64,000 bases of DNA from Helicoverpa zea (GCF_022581195.2 NC_061475.1:1116001-1180000), one strand, 5' to 3'; positions 22,086-32,689 are shown, counted from the stretch's first letter. Translations and numbers: made by a program. The notes: a model not told the origin generated them from the letters alone.

Positions 22086-22521
22086 AGTGACCCCTCCCTG
22101 GGTCAGCAGCGGTAAGGGAGTGCCAGACTCTTACTGACTAAAAACAGTTATGTTTCGTCGTAGGCCTTGTATGTAGATACCAGGGCCACGGTAACTCTTT
22201 CGAACAATCCCGCAGCCCAGGCAGGCCTTGGCCCTGTTGGGCCCTGCTGGGGTTGCTGACAGTATTCTACTTGTGTAGCCCTTTCATTTGATACCCATAT
22301 TGAGGGGGTTGTGGAAAAATATGTAATCCGCCATTTTGTGCCGGCGGCCATGTTGGATTTACAATGTTATTAATATTAGTATATTGTATTGTCATCGGAA
22401 TTAAAGGTGTATACAAAATTTCAGATTAATCGGTTGACAGGAAGAGGGTGAAATTTGAATTACTAAATTTGACCCAAGAATAAATAAAACAAACGGGGTG
22501 AGCTAAATAAAACCGTTTAAT
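22086..22521. mobile_element. Retro-E unit 1 (single internal repeat)
   Basis: Starts with the conserved GTAAGGGAGTGCCAGACTCT block, continues through AACTCTTTCGAACAATCCCG, one copy of the CCCTTTCATTTGATACCCAT module, then TGTCATCGGAATTAAAGGTG and CAAACGGGGTGAGCTAAATA. Unit 2 at 23160 has the same order, but its internal module is repeated six times. Confidence 0.6.
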
Positions 22522-23007
22522 AAAAAAATCGGTAAAAAAACTTTTAAGTTAAACGGTTTTATCTTATGTGCACTGAAAACTAGAAAATAAAAAAATAGTT
22601 ACTTACCTGTCAACCTACGTAGGTGGTCCCGGTCATATTAAACTAAAATAAAAACGTGGGGCCCATTAACTATTGCTGTAGTACTTTCTTCTAGAGGTAT
22701 AATAGGTGTGGATTGCATCGACTTACTATAATCGTAACTGGAGATTTTGACAATCAATAATCAGCCGTAGCGGCTTCACCAGCGAACGCCGAGCTCATGA
22801 TCTACCAAAGTATAAAGATATGCTTTGCCATAGGTAGGATTTCACAGGGGCCCCACGTTTTTATTTTAGTTTAATATGACCGGGACCACCTACGTAGGTT
22901 GACAGGTAAGTAACTATTTTTTTATTTTCTAGTTTTCAGTGCACATAAGATAAAACCGTTTAACTTAAAAGTTTTTTTACCGATTTTTTATTTTCTAGTT
23001 TTTAGTA
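22522..23007. mobile_element. Large foldback, copy 2
   Basis: Same element as copy 1, with arms at 22522-22663 and 22848-22990 and a slightly shorter spacer. The arms differ from those of copy 1 at scattered bases. It sits directly at the end of Retro-E unit 1, in a stretch that contains the related TAAAACCGTTTAATAAAA sequence. Confidence 0.85.
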
Positions 23008-23159
23008 TTTAATGAAAATGCATACCGAATATTCCTCATTCTATCTAATTCATTTAGTGTATCATTATTACACGGTCTCTTACCTGACAATTTATTACAA
23101 TCTAATTCCTCAATACATAGCCCTTCCAGATACTTTTTTTTTTAACAACCCCAAAAATC

Positions 23160-24175
23160 ATCACATGACCTCTCCTGCTGTGGGTCAGCAGCGGTGAGGG
23201 AGTGTCAGACTCTTGACTAGAAACCGTTTTGTTCCGTCGTAGGCCTTTTATGTACCAGGGCCGCGGTAACTCTTTCGAACAATCTCGCAGCCCAGGCAGG
23301 CCTTGGCCCTGTTGGGCCCCGCTGGAGTTACTGACAGTTTTCTACTTGTGAAGCCCTTTCATTTGATACCCGTATTGGTGGGATTGATAAAAAATTGTTA
23401 TCAGCCATTTGGTAGCGGCGGCCATCTTAGATTTCAATTTTGCATAGTAAATTGTATTCTACTTGTTGAGACCTTTCATTTGATACCCATGTTGATGGGA
23501 TTGATAAAACCTACGTTATCCGCCATTTTATAGCGGCCGCCATCTTGGATTTAATTTTTTATAGTATATTGTATTCTGTTTGTTGAGCCCTTTCATTTGA
23601 TACCCATATTGATGGGATTGATAAAACCTACGTTATCCGCCATCTTAGATTTCAATTTTGCATAGTAAATTGTATTCTACTTGTTGAGACCTTTCATTTG
23701 ATACCCATGTTGATGGGATTTATAAAACTTAAGTTATCCGCCATTTTGTAGAGGCCGCCATCTTGGATTTTAATTTTATATAGTACATTGTATTCTACTG
23801 GTTGAGAACTTTCATTTGATACCCATATTGATGGGATTGATAAAACCTACGTTATCCGCCATTTTGTAGCGGCCGCCATCTTGGATTTCAATTTTTTATA
23901 GTATATTGTATTCTGCTTGTTGAGCCCTTTCATTCGATACCCATATTGATGGGATTGATAAAATCTACGTTATCCGCCATTTTGTGCCGGCGGCCATATT
24001 GGATTTACAATGTTATTGATATTACTATATTGTATTGTCATCGGAATTAAAGGTGTATACAAAATTTCAGATTAATCGGTTGACAGGAAGAGGGTGAAAT
24101 TTGAATTACTAAATTTGACCCAAGAATGAATAAATAAAACAAACGGGGTGAGCTAAATAAAACCGTTTAATAAAA
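23160..24175. mobile_element. Retro-E unit 2 with internal 118-bp tandem array
   Basis: Begins TGTGGGTCAGCAGCGGTGAG then AGGGAGTGTCAGACTCTTG and ends CAAACGGGGTGAGCTAAATA followed by AAACCGTTTAATAAAA, the same borders as unit 1. The interior is a tandem array. No reading frame with a domain is present. Confidence 0.6.
23335..24010. repeat. 118-bp tandem repeat, six copies
   Basis: Anchor CCTTTCATTTGATACCC starts at 23355, 23472, 23589, 23690, 23808 and 23926 (minor substitutions), giving spacings of 117, 117, 101, 118 and 118. Each unit includes a GTTATCCGCCATTTTGTAGC and GGCCGCCATCTTGGATTT block. The shorter third spacing is a unit missing about 17 bp. Confidence 0.85.
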
Positions 24176-24339
24176 ATATGAAGCCAGAAATTATGTGGAA
24201 ACTACATCCCGTACCTAGTCGGGGAAAACGCCGGAGGAGGTCAGATATACACTTACTCCTTGTAAAACACTGGTACTAAATACTCCCAAATAGTTGCGAA
24301 AATACTAAGCTGATGATGGTTAAGGACAATTAAGCTTCC

Positions 24340-24600
24340 CAATCTATACATATAATAAATCTGTAAAAAAACTGTGTCTGTACATTGAATATATTTAAAA
24401 AATAATAATTGGGTGGGGTTTAGAAACAGTAATGGAGCACAAATCCAAAAAAAAAATTCTGTCTGTTTGTCTGTATGTCTGTATGTCTGTATGTCTGTAT
24501 GTCTGTTTGTTTGTACACGCTAATCTTCGGAACTACTGAACGGATTTCAATGATTTTTTCTTTGTTGTATCAGTATTAAGCCTGGTCAACATATAGGCTA
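24340..24600 (+). mobile_element. Helitron-like repeat head with GTCT microsatellite
   Basis: Starts TCTATACATATAATAAATCT and has a TGTCTGTATGTCTGTATGTC run at about 24470-24515, then CGGAACTACTGAACGGATTT. It leads straight into the 122-bp array that follows. I regard it as one composite non-autonomous element whose 3' end I cannot place. Confidence 0.45.
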
Positions 24601-25140
24601 TAATATATCTTCGAAACTTGAAGACCTGATGCAGAACTCCAACAGACCAACAAAACTATAAGAGATATAAAAATGGTGCCATGGCAAAAATTGTTTCATG
24701 TGATGAGCATTTTTAGTTGAGATAATAAATTTGAAGATCTGGAACACCTGATGTGGAACCCCAAGAGCCCAGCTTCTCTGTACCATATACAGGTATGGCG
24801 TTTTAGCAAAAGTTGTTCAATTTGATAAGCACTTTCTATTGACTTATACAAATTGAAGATCTAAAACACCTGATGTGGAACTCCAGGTGCCCAGCTAGAC
24901 TATAGCATATAGAGGTATGACGTTTTAGCAAAAGTTGTTCAATCTGATAAGCACTCTCTGTTGACTTATACAAATTGAAGGTGTAAAACACCTGATGTGG
25001 AACTCCAGGAGTCCAGCTAGACTATAGCATATGAAGATATGACGTTTTAGCAAAAGTGGTTCAATCTGATAAGCACTCTCTATTGATGTATAAACATCGA
25101 AGATCTGGAACACCTGATATGAAACTTCAAGAGCAATACT
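24600..25140. repeat. 122-bp tandem repeat, four to five copies
   Basis: Equivalent points fall at about 24690, 24812, 24934 and 25056, a constant 122-bp period. Unit blocks include AACACCTGATGTGGAACTCC, AGCTAGACTATAGCATAT and GACGTTTTAGCAAAAGTTGT. The first unit is the most diverged. Antisense open frames at 24598-24786 and 24925-25113 are repeat artefacts. Confidence 0.85.
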
Positions 25141-25363
25141 ACACTTGAAATGTATAGAAATGAATGTTATGAAATAGGTATGGTGAATCCTATCCTAAAA
25201 TAATGGACACGTATTTTTCTTTTCTCTCTCTCTCACAAACAAATAATAACGAAGATACAACAACGCTTCGTTAAGTCACTGCTTAGTACAAATTTTACAT
25301 ACTTAGACGTGGCGTCACGAGCCCTCACTCTCCGACTTTGTTGCGTTATATCTCATTATTATT

Positions 25364-25978
25364 TTGTATATCTCTTCCAGACCTCGGGACTACAGAGTTC
25401 CGAATTTTTGGGAGGCAAACGTGGGGCCGAAGCCAACACGCTGAAGCCCTTTTGAGACAACTTTAATGAAATGGTGACACAATACCGTCGATTATCCCTT
25501 TATACACTATAGAAATGAACCCAAGGACATTCACCGGTGGACGTCGTTAAAAAAAAGACAATCCCCGGTTCTGTGCTAAACTATTGCTAACTATTGAGGG
25601 AAACTACTTGGGCTATTTGTGATGGGATGTTAGTGGATGTCAATGGTACATGTAAAAATGGCAGGTGGAGACTCGCCACCTCACTTACTGGGCCCCCGGG
25701 AACCTGAAGCGTGAGGATACCTCGGCGGACTTTAAACACAGATTACGCGCTCCCTGTGCTTACCATGAGGCACCTACCCTCCGAGCAGGGCTACTAATCC
25801 TGCTCTAGCGACTCCACTCTGGACGGCCAAGCCAAGCCAGAGGCGTGAGACCTACCCCCGTCATGGTTCACTCCGACCGGCCGGAGATGGGGGATACTCT
25901 CCCTGGAGAACTCAGCATATAGTATAGCCCCGCGGGGTTGCTACTCCCCGTCATCAGCCTCAGATGTCCTGCGGTGCC
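25364..25978 (-). mobile_element. Retro-G retroposon with 17-bp target duplication
   Basis: A 615-bp element on the minus strand, flanked by exact 17-bp direct repeats (TATATCTCATTATTATT) at 25347-25363 and 25979-25995. Its 5' end is a GC-rich hairpin region (GCCCCGC-type arms, with CGGGGAGTAGC between), and its 3' end is AAATTCGGAACTCTGTAGTC, then CCGAGGTCTGG and a short AT-rich tail. It matches the units of the array at 41358-44500. It encodes no clear protein and has no obvious internal Pol III A and B boxes. Such size, tail and duplication fit a retroposon moved by a LINE in trans. Confidence 0.85.
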
Positions 25979-26007
25979 TATATCTCATTATTATTGTCGT
26001 TATTATC

Positions 26008-26375
26008 TCAAGAGCCTTTGTCCCAATTATGTTATGGTCGACTTCCAGTCACGATGCAACTGAGTACCAGTGTTTTACAAGGAGCGACTGCCTATCTGAC
26101 CTCCACAACCTGGTTACCCGCTCAACCCAACATACCTTGGTAAGACTTACTGGCTTCTGACTACCCATAACGACTGCCAAGAATGTTCAATGACAGCCGG
26201 AACCTACAGTTTAACATCCCCTCCAAATAACGGTTATTGGTATCCAAAATATACGTAGAAAGTACATACGAACTTAGAAAAGTTGCATTGGCAGGCACTT
26301 GCCAGACCTGGAATCAAAGACGCACGCTCATACTTGAGAGATTGGTTCTCTACCCACTAAACCACCACGACTTCC
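26008..26375 (-). mobile_element. SINE-S, near full length, diverged
   Basis: The minus strand runs from a tRNA-like head (GTCGTGGTGGTTTAGTGGGT near 26360) through the body to the AACATAATTGGGAC 3' end near 26028. The B-box region is mutated relative to the 30-kb copy. The insertion lies directly beside the Retro-G target duplication. Confidence 0.75.
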
Positions 26376-27222
26376 ACTAAGTCACCACGACTTTGTCATC
26401 TATTTAATGTTTTTTTACGTAATAATACGTGTAACATTTTTGCCACATAACTTAAATGCAGACTTATTAGAATCACTACTTTTATCCCTATGATCACGCC
26501 TATTGCGGTTCAGTTCTCAGCGTTTTGTTTAGTCCAATTTAATTAAATATATGGAACGTTTCTAATGTTTATCCGTATTCCGTTGTTTTCAAGTCAACGG
26601 GCCCTTAAAATTCAATATCAGACGGTTCAGATCTTTGATTTTGCTGACCCCGTAGTCGCTGGCATAAGGGACAGGATCCGCGTACGAAGTCGCGGGCAGA
26701 AGCTAGTAGTGAAATAATTTTACAGTTCAATGATAGTTTTGGAGTATAGAGTCCAAGCGATGAACAAAAATGTTTTCCTCTTAGTAATATTAGTATAGAG
26801 ATGATGGCCGGGTATAGTATATAGTGTAGCTTCCCAACAGTGAAAGCTTTTTCAGTAGTTTCAAGAGTCTCAAGAGTCCAAACAAACAAACGAAAAAAAA
26901 TTAGTTTATAATATTAGTTTATAGTGCCGTTAAAACTTGCAAAACAATACATCAGAACAGTTTCATACAAACAAAACTATATAATTTGTTGTGAAGTGAC
27001 TTGTTGGACCGTTTCTTTGTCTTCCATTCCTTTGTGACGGGATTAAATGACAGACAAACATACAAACAAGCCTTTTAGATAACTAACAATATGAACAGGA
27101 TTCTGCATTTTCTTTGATGTACTTATTTTGCAGTTTGAAGTTGATTTTACTTTGACTTTGTTTAACTTTATTTTAATGTTGGAACAAAATGATTTTGTTG
27201 AAACTTTAGTTGGTGGTGTAGT
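26376..27222. other. Intergenic sequence with a Helitron-like 3' end
   Basis: At about 26676-26709 TCCGCGTACGAAGTCGCGGG followed by CAGAAGCTAG is a Hel-C 3' end (hairpin then CTAG) in plus orientation, with no matching 5' end seen. The rest is AT-rich. Confidence 0.45.
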
Positions 27223-27224
27223 TA

Positions 27225-28188
27225 TACTTCGGCCGTTCAGAGAATGCGTTCCTGACACCTATCAGTTAGTCACGACTAGTGATGGGCACAACATAACACT
27301 GAGTTCGTTACCGTTCCTTCAAAATGAACCGCCGCATTATTTTAAGATTATTTTCGTTTTAAATTGGCGGAATCATTTGTTTTATATTTTAGTTATTTAA
27401 GTGGAAACCAAAAAAAGGTAATATTCATATAATAAAATTGTTTTATTTATTCTTTGTTACAAGTACATTGAATTGAATGTGCGAACAGAATATTAATCAG
27501 ACTCCGATTTGCTTGAGGAGGTGGTGTCTTCATCATCATCTTCGCCTACATGTATAATTATATTATTATCAATAACAGAATCAATCCTGATATCTCGGTC
27601 TAACAAAAGCCGGGTAATCAAATAAAAACAGATCGAAAACACTTGAAAAACGTGGTCTATGCGCACGAAACGACAACGGACGACTGTTTTAGCGTCACAA
27701 AATGGCGGCCCATAACGCCATTTGGGGTTACCATTTTTAATCTAAGTATAAAAATGCGGTTTGGTCATAGTTTTATTTTTATTTTTCATAAAAGTTATAA
27801 TTAAGTCTTATAGTCCATTATTTTCCAATTCTTAAAAAGAAAATCAAAACGTATTATTTTATATTATAACTGTATAAGAACAGATTACGATACTTGCCTG
27901 TTATTTTTAGCACAGCACTACAAAATATAAACCGCTGACATAACCTTGTAATAGCGCAGTATAGATTTAGAAAAATATTGTTTACCAAGTTATTTGACAC
28001 TCAGTTTGGCACAAAATTATAACATTCATTGATTATTGATATAATAATGTTGTTTTAATGCTCCTCAATTGTTAAAACGGTAAACAACCAGCAAAAATAT
28101 TTTTATCGTAACTGCAACGCCATTGCAAAGTTACGTCGTCAGTTCAATCGCGACGTGTCAGGAACGCATTCTCTGAATGGCCGAACTA
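27225..28188 (-). mobile_element. TIR-H transposon, long form (964 bp)
   Basis: Flanked by TA (27223-27224 and 28189-28190). The outer termini are inverted repeats of about 33 bp sharing CAGAGAATGCGTTCCTGACA, with a few substitutions in the left one. The last 170 bp are almost identical to the body of the 227-bp MITEs at 29666 and 53473. On the minus strand it carries the end of a protein-coding exon and a poly(A) signal, so it is likely a decayed autonomous element or a partial deletion derivative. A TA duplication fits Tc1/mariner-like integration, but the superfamily is unproved. Confidence 0.85.
27493..27741 (-). pseudogene. Terminal exon remnant of the TIR-H transposase (candidate)
   Basis: On the minus strand a frame is open for 82 codons from 27741 to the stop at 27493-27495. 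Just upstream is an acceptor-like TACTTAG, so it could be a last exon. The middle is hydrophobic (FQVFSICFYLITRLLLDRDI), and the end is acidic and serine-rich (GEDDDEDTTSSSKSESD), as in many nuclear protein tails. AATAAA-type signals follow on the same strand near 27440-27450. I do not recognise a catalytic domain. The link to a transposase is inferred from its place inside TIRs. Confidence 0.45.
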
Positions 28189-28248
28189 TAGTGAAATACA
28201 GCTGACTTTTTCAAACTGAGTTGTCATTCTTCTTGTTTCTATGCTATA

Positions 28249-28279
28249 TCCCCACTAATATTATAAATGCGAAAGTAAC

Positions 28280-28312
<33 letters not shown>

Positions 28313-28517
28313 TACGCTTTCACGTCTAATCCACTGAACTGATTTTAATAAAATTTGGTACAGAGATAGAGTTGACCTTGAGAAAGGACATAGGATGTTT
28401 TTATTTAAAAATATATAAATAACATTTATTCCGGACATATAACGCCATATATTGGTCAAACCAAAAATCTGTCGGAAGTCACTATTCCACGCGAACGAAG
28501 TCGCGGGTGAAAGCTAG
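28249..28517 (+). mobile_element. Non-autonomous Helitron (Hel-C), complete
   Basis: Starts TC (28249), ends CTAG (28514-28517), and the flanking host bases are A and T as expected for Helitron insertion between A and T. A hairpin (CGCGAACGAAGTCGCG, 28490-28505) stands 8 bases before CTAG. Near the 5' end is a GTCTGTCTGTCTGTCTGTCT microsatellite. No Rep/helicase is encoded. Partial copies occur at about 11622, 26676, 54230 and 56705. Confidence 0.8.
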
Positions 28518-28867
28518 TATTTAAAATATGGCTACTTTGTTCATATCGACAGAATGCTAAAACTAATAACATTTCTAACATTCCATTCCGATCAAACTTG
28601 GGAGTATCGACAGTGTATAGTATTTACACTTCACCCGCATTCCGTGAAAACTACTTACTCCATGCGTCTGGATAAAAGCCTACAACCTATAGCTTTTCTC
28701 AGTAAACGAGCTGTCTATCTAAGGTAAAACGTTTATTCAGCACAAACAAAAAGACATAAAGATACAATAAGAAGGAGAGATAAAAAAGGTAGATAGAAAG
28801 ATCGTAAAATGCAAGCAGAAATAAACGGTGCGGTGCAGTATGTCTTAAGCTTGCACTGAATAGAAGA
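28518..28867. other. Intergenic sequence
   Basis: 28628-28720 contains a Hel-C-type block (TTCACCCGCATTCCGTGAAA, GCTTTTCTCAGTAAACGAGC). No gene is seen. Confidence 0.4.
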
Positions 28868-29012
28868 CCAGCTCAGCATCATCATCATCATCTCAGCCAT
28901 AGGACGTCCACTACTGAACATAGGCCTCCCTCTTAGATCTCCACAGATACCTGTTGGAGGCGACCTGCATCCAGCGTCGACGGCGACCTTTATTAGGTCG
29001 TCTGTCCACATG
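28868..29012 (-). pseudogene. RTE-type LINE 3' end fragment
   Basis: On the minus strand this encodes a frame-shifted relic of the RTE ORF C-terminus (WTDDLIKVA matches WSDDLRKTA in the element at 32690), followed by a run of GATGATGATGATG before 28868. A nearby block at about 30965-31035 (GCTGAGCAAAGGCCTCCCCA) is another small scrap of the same kind of sequence. Confidence 0.7.
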
Positions 29013-29663
29013 CAGTCATGCAGATCTAATTGTGAAAGATTTTTCAAATCGGACTTCATAATTACCATGTCAAAAAGAAGAGCTTGTCCTATAAAATTAC
29101 AAGTGTACTCAGATGAAACGTAATAAAAGAAAGAAAGCATGTTTAAGTGTAACCAACTAAATCCACATGATGACACGAGTGTTATAAACACATAACTGCG
29201 TTTTCACGCTTACACCTTCAGCAAATAACCACTTAACTATATAACAAACTTATCTCCGTACCCAAAACATGCTAAATTACCCCTTATGTCTTTCACACAA
29301 GGTGGGTATGAACTACCTGTATAAGTTTGCTTGATGACGCATGTTTGGAATACCGGACAGATCTAATGCAAACAAAATTAGACTGTAGCTTTTAAGAGCT
29401 AAAGTTGAATTTTAAATGCAAGGTGTTCACAATACAACACGTATGGAATGTCGGAAGATAAGTGGAATTAAGTGAATTCCGTCTTTAAAGCCCCAAATTT
29501 AAGGTTTGTTTTGGGTTAAAAGAAGTTTTTTAAAATTATAAAATAGCCTAAGGATTCAGTGGGTACAAATGTAAAAGGTTTAATGTATTCAAAGCTTTGA
29601 AATGTTTTAATTAAAATGGTACTGTACTATTTTTCGAGTTTCTCTTTGTAGATTCTAAGGCAC
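29013..29663. other. AT-rich intergenic sequence
   Basis: No gene or repeat recognised up to the TA that flanks the MITE at 29666. Confidence 0.4.
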
Positions 29664-29665
29664 TA

Positions 29666-29892
29666 TAGTTCGGCCATTCAGAGAATGCGTTCCTGACACG
29701 TCGCGATTGAACTGACGACGTAACTACATTCATTGATTATTGATATAATAATGTTGTTTTAATGCTCCTCAATTGTTAAAACGGTAAACAACCAGCAAAA
29801 ATATTTTTATCGTAACTGCAACGCCATTGCAAAGTTACGTCGTCAGTTCAATCGCGACGTGTCAGGAACGCATTCTCTGAATGGCCGAACTA
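29666..29892 (+). mobile_element. TIR-H MITE, 227 bp
   Basis: Perfect terminal inverted repeats of about 58 bp (start TAGTTCGGCCATTCAGAGAA), flanked by TA at 29664-29665 and 29893-29894. By eye it is identical over its full 227 bp to the reverse complement of the copy inside the 3' LTR at 53473-53699. It is an internal deletion of the 964-bp form: one TIR joined directly to the last 170 bp or so. Confidence 0.92.
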
Positions 29893-29894
29893 TA

Positions 29895-30328
29895 ACGTGT
29901 GTTAAAACATTTTGTTTAAATGGAGGGAAAGTCTGAGCCGAATAATTAATTAAAAACTTTTGGAAAAATACGTTTGAGGAAAGACTGCCTGAAATTCAGG
30001 CTTTGCAGGCTTCGGGCTTGTTTTTCAAGTCATTTTGTTTGTTTGGAAACCAATTTTAGATATTGGTTCTGTTTGGATAAAGGAGCCAATTAAAATGTTT
30101 AGCGCAAATACTGCTTGTTGAATGATATAAGCATACGAGCATTAAGAGGAAATAAATAAAAACACTTTTATATATGTAGCTTGCTATGTGGTACATATCT
30201 TAGCACACCGCAATAATTTCACCTATTCAACAATTTTTTTGCATCACCAGACTTGGCAGCCAAAGTCTAGTGTTTGTTCGGGTAAGACCAACTATTCAAA
30301 TAATACTAGAAACCCCATTATCCTTAAT
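29895..30328. other. AT-rich intergenic sequence
   Basis: No gene seen. The frame at 30188-30373 is accidental and runs into the SINE. Confidence 0.4.
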
Positions 30329-30344
30329 ATAGTTACAAACGAAC

Positions 30345-30736
30345 TACTACGACGCAGAGTCGTGGTGGCCTAGTGGGTAAAGGACCAACCTCTCAAGTAT
30401 GAGGGCGCGGGTTCGATCCCAGGTCAGGCAAGTACCAATGCAACTTTTCTAAGTTTGTATGTACTTTCTAAGTATATCTTAGACATCATTTACTGTGTTT
30501 CGGATGGCACGTTAAACTGTAGGTCCCGGCTGTCATTGAACATCCTTGGCAGTCGTTACGGGTAGTCAGAAGCCAGTAAGTCTGACACCAGTCTAACCAA
30601 GGGGTATCGGGTTGCCCGGGTAACTGGGTTGAGGAGGTCAGATAGGCAGTCGCTTCTTGTAAAGCACTGGTACTCAGCTGAATCCGGTTAGACTGGAAGC
30701 CGACCCCAACATGATTGGGAAAAAGGCTCGGAGGAC
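30345..30736 (+). mobile_element. SINE-S, complete with 16-bp target duplication
   Basis: A 392-bp tRNA-derived SINE. Exact direct repeats ATAGTTACAAACGAAC at 30329-30344 and 30737-30752 define both ends. The head has a Pol III A box (TGGCCTAGTGG, 30366-30376) and B box (GTTCGATCC, 30411-30419) at tRNA-like spacing. The body includes CCCGGCTGTCATTGAACATC and GGGTAACTGGGTTGAGGAGG, and the 3' end has CCAACATGATTGGGAAAAAG. It is the best copy of at least eight in the window. The intact promoter boxes and perfect duplication imply a recent insertion. Confidence 0.95.
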
Positions 30737-31565
30737 ATAGTTACAAACGAACCTAATATGTGCTTAGACTAAACAGAATAATCTAACTACCACCAAACGA
30801 AGTGGTTAAGTAGGTATAGTAAATAGAACAGTGACTATATTGTAATACCTATTGACTTATTTATGGAATATATGATATACGTTTAGCACCAATTACAAGG
30901 CTATAAGGTTATTTTTATACATAAGTCACACAGGATGGCGAAACCGTGGGTAATGTCGTGGTATTTTTTTTTTCTTAGCCCGAACTGCTGAGCAAAGGCC
31001 TCCCCACTTCGTCTCCACACCTGTCGATCCTTTGATAGCTATTTCTTTGGTGGGCAATGTCTACCTATTTAGTAATAATAATTAGCTTTTTCAATGCCAC
31101 ATTCCTCTTCTTAACTATCCTTCTATAGAAGGATGAAGAGCGTCGATAAAACATATCCAAGTCTAAGTTATCAATCATCGCTACTAGAAATCTCTAACAC
31201 TAGGGATTCATAGATTGCTATTAAAACCTAAAACAAAAAAAAATCAATTCACTAGAAAATCTTCTTCAAGTGTGCATGAATTTTAAAGTAAAATTCTGCA
31301 AACCACTCTTTCCTTACTCATAACAACCCAAATATGCCAAGTGGTACCACACCTCCATAAAAATCCCATGATTTAGAAATGCCAAATACAGTTGAACAAA
31401 TATCTCTCGCGTAGGACGCTAGGCGCAGGAGTGCTTGGAAATAGTTCGAAGCTTAGACAATAGAACCAACCAGAAACGCCATCGTGTCTTCCCCATTGCC
31501 AAAAGAATCAACCGTTCATGTAATAATGATCCGCCATAATGAACGCCTGTTCTCATGAAGGAGAT

Positions 31566-31665
31566 TAGCCAACTGCGCAGGGCATGGCATAGTGCACAAG
31601 CATTTGCGCAGACACAGGTGTACTCATTATTCCTTCACTCTCATAGCAAAACACTAGACCAATGA
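31566..31665 (-). repeat. Rep-F dispersed repeat
   Basis: Carries the reverse complement of GCGCAAATGCTTGTGCACTA and of the GCTATGAGAGT block of the copy at 18018-18240. Confidence 0.5.
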
Positions 31666-32689
31666 GATGTAAGGCAGGTAAATTCGTATGTAACATGTAT
31701 GTGCGTGACAAGTTTATACCTGTGTTGGTCAATTTTGTCGTGTTCATGCATGAGTGAGTTATCACTATTTGCTTACTTATCATTATTTACTTGTTACGTT
31801 GCCTTCCCTCCTATAATGCAAACTCTTTCGTATCGTGCTCGTGACGGATCCAGTGGGTTCGATGTTCTAAGGTTCAAATGTTTATCAACTACGGTTTAGT
31901 GACAATTGGTTTTGGAACTATTTGCTTATTAGTGTAGATATCGTTGTAAGCTAAGAGGTTGGACATCTGTGGAACATTGTGTTTTTAAATTATGGTGTAT
32001 GAAGATGTACCTCTACAATGTACAAGCCTTTTAAGATCACAAGCCTAACTTAAGCAAAGTTTATAATTAAGGATACAGCTGTCACTGTTTCAAAACTAAT
32101 AATGTCATTAGCTTTTTCTTTTCCTATCAATTTTTGAGTTATTTTATTGCCAAAATTATCCATCATCAAAAACAAAAGACGGTCACCCATCCTCAAATTG
32201 ACCGCGGTAAGTGTTACGTATCCTCGTTTGAATGTATAACCCCAGCTTATGTTCTCTTTGATAATAATTAGGGTCATGATAATATAGGTCAACACACACA
32301 AGTAGGATTAAAAAAACACGACCATCTCTCCACAAAGGTTCTTTGCAAATTATCTTCATTGTACATTAAATATTATACAGGGCGCTACTAAATACTTGAA
32401 AACGTTTCTATAGCAAGTTCACGGCAGCCTCTGTGAGGCAACTCTGAGCAAATATTGTCATAACTCCGTCGGGATTTGTTTAATTTGTCGCTGACGGCTT
32501 TGTGTCTCTTCTGGGACATAGATTAAGTTGTAGACGTGTAGCTTGTTTGAAGTATACAATATGGGCATGTGTTAAAGCAGTCCTGCAAATCGTATGCAAA
32601 TATTTTACTATTAAATATAAAAATCTGAATATATTTGGGTATTTATTGAGAGAGAGAGAGACAGAATATAATCAAAGCATATAATAGTA
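31666..32689. other. AT-rich intergenic sequence
   Basis: No domain-bearing frame. A GA microsatellite occurs at 32648-32661. The last bases, ATATAATAGTA at 32679-32689, are the target duplication of the RTE element. Confidence 0.4.

Noticed and set aside
28733..29191. 152-codon minus-strand frame
   Set aside because: Part of it is a shifted reading of an RTE 3' end and its ATG-type repeat (poly-Met); the rest is AT-rich sequence without a domain.
30345..30430. Possible tRNA gene (A and B boxes)
   Set aside because: The boxes belong to the head of a SINE bounded by target duplications; no complete cloverleaf is expected.
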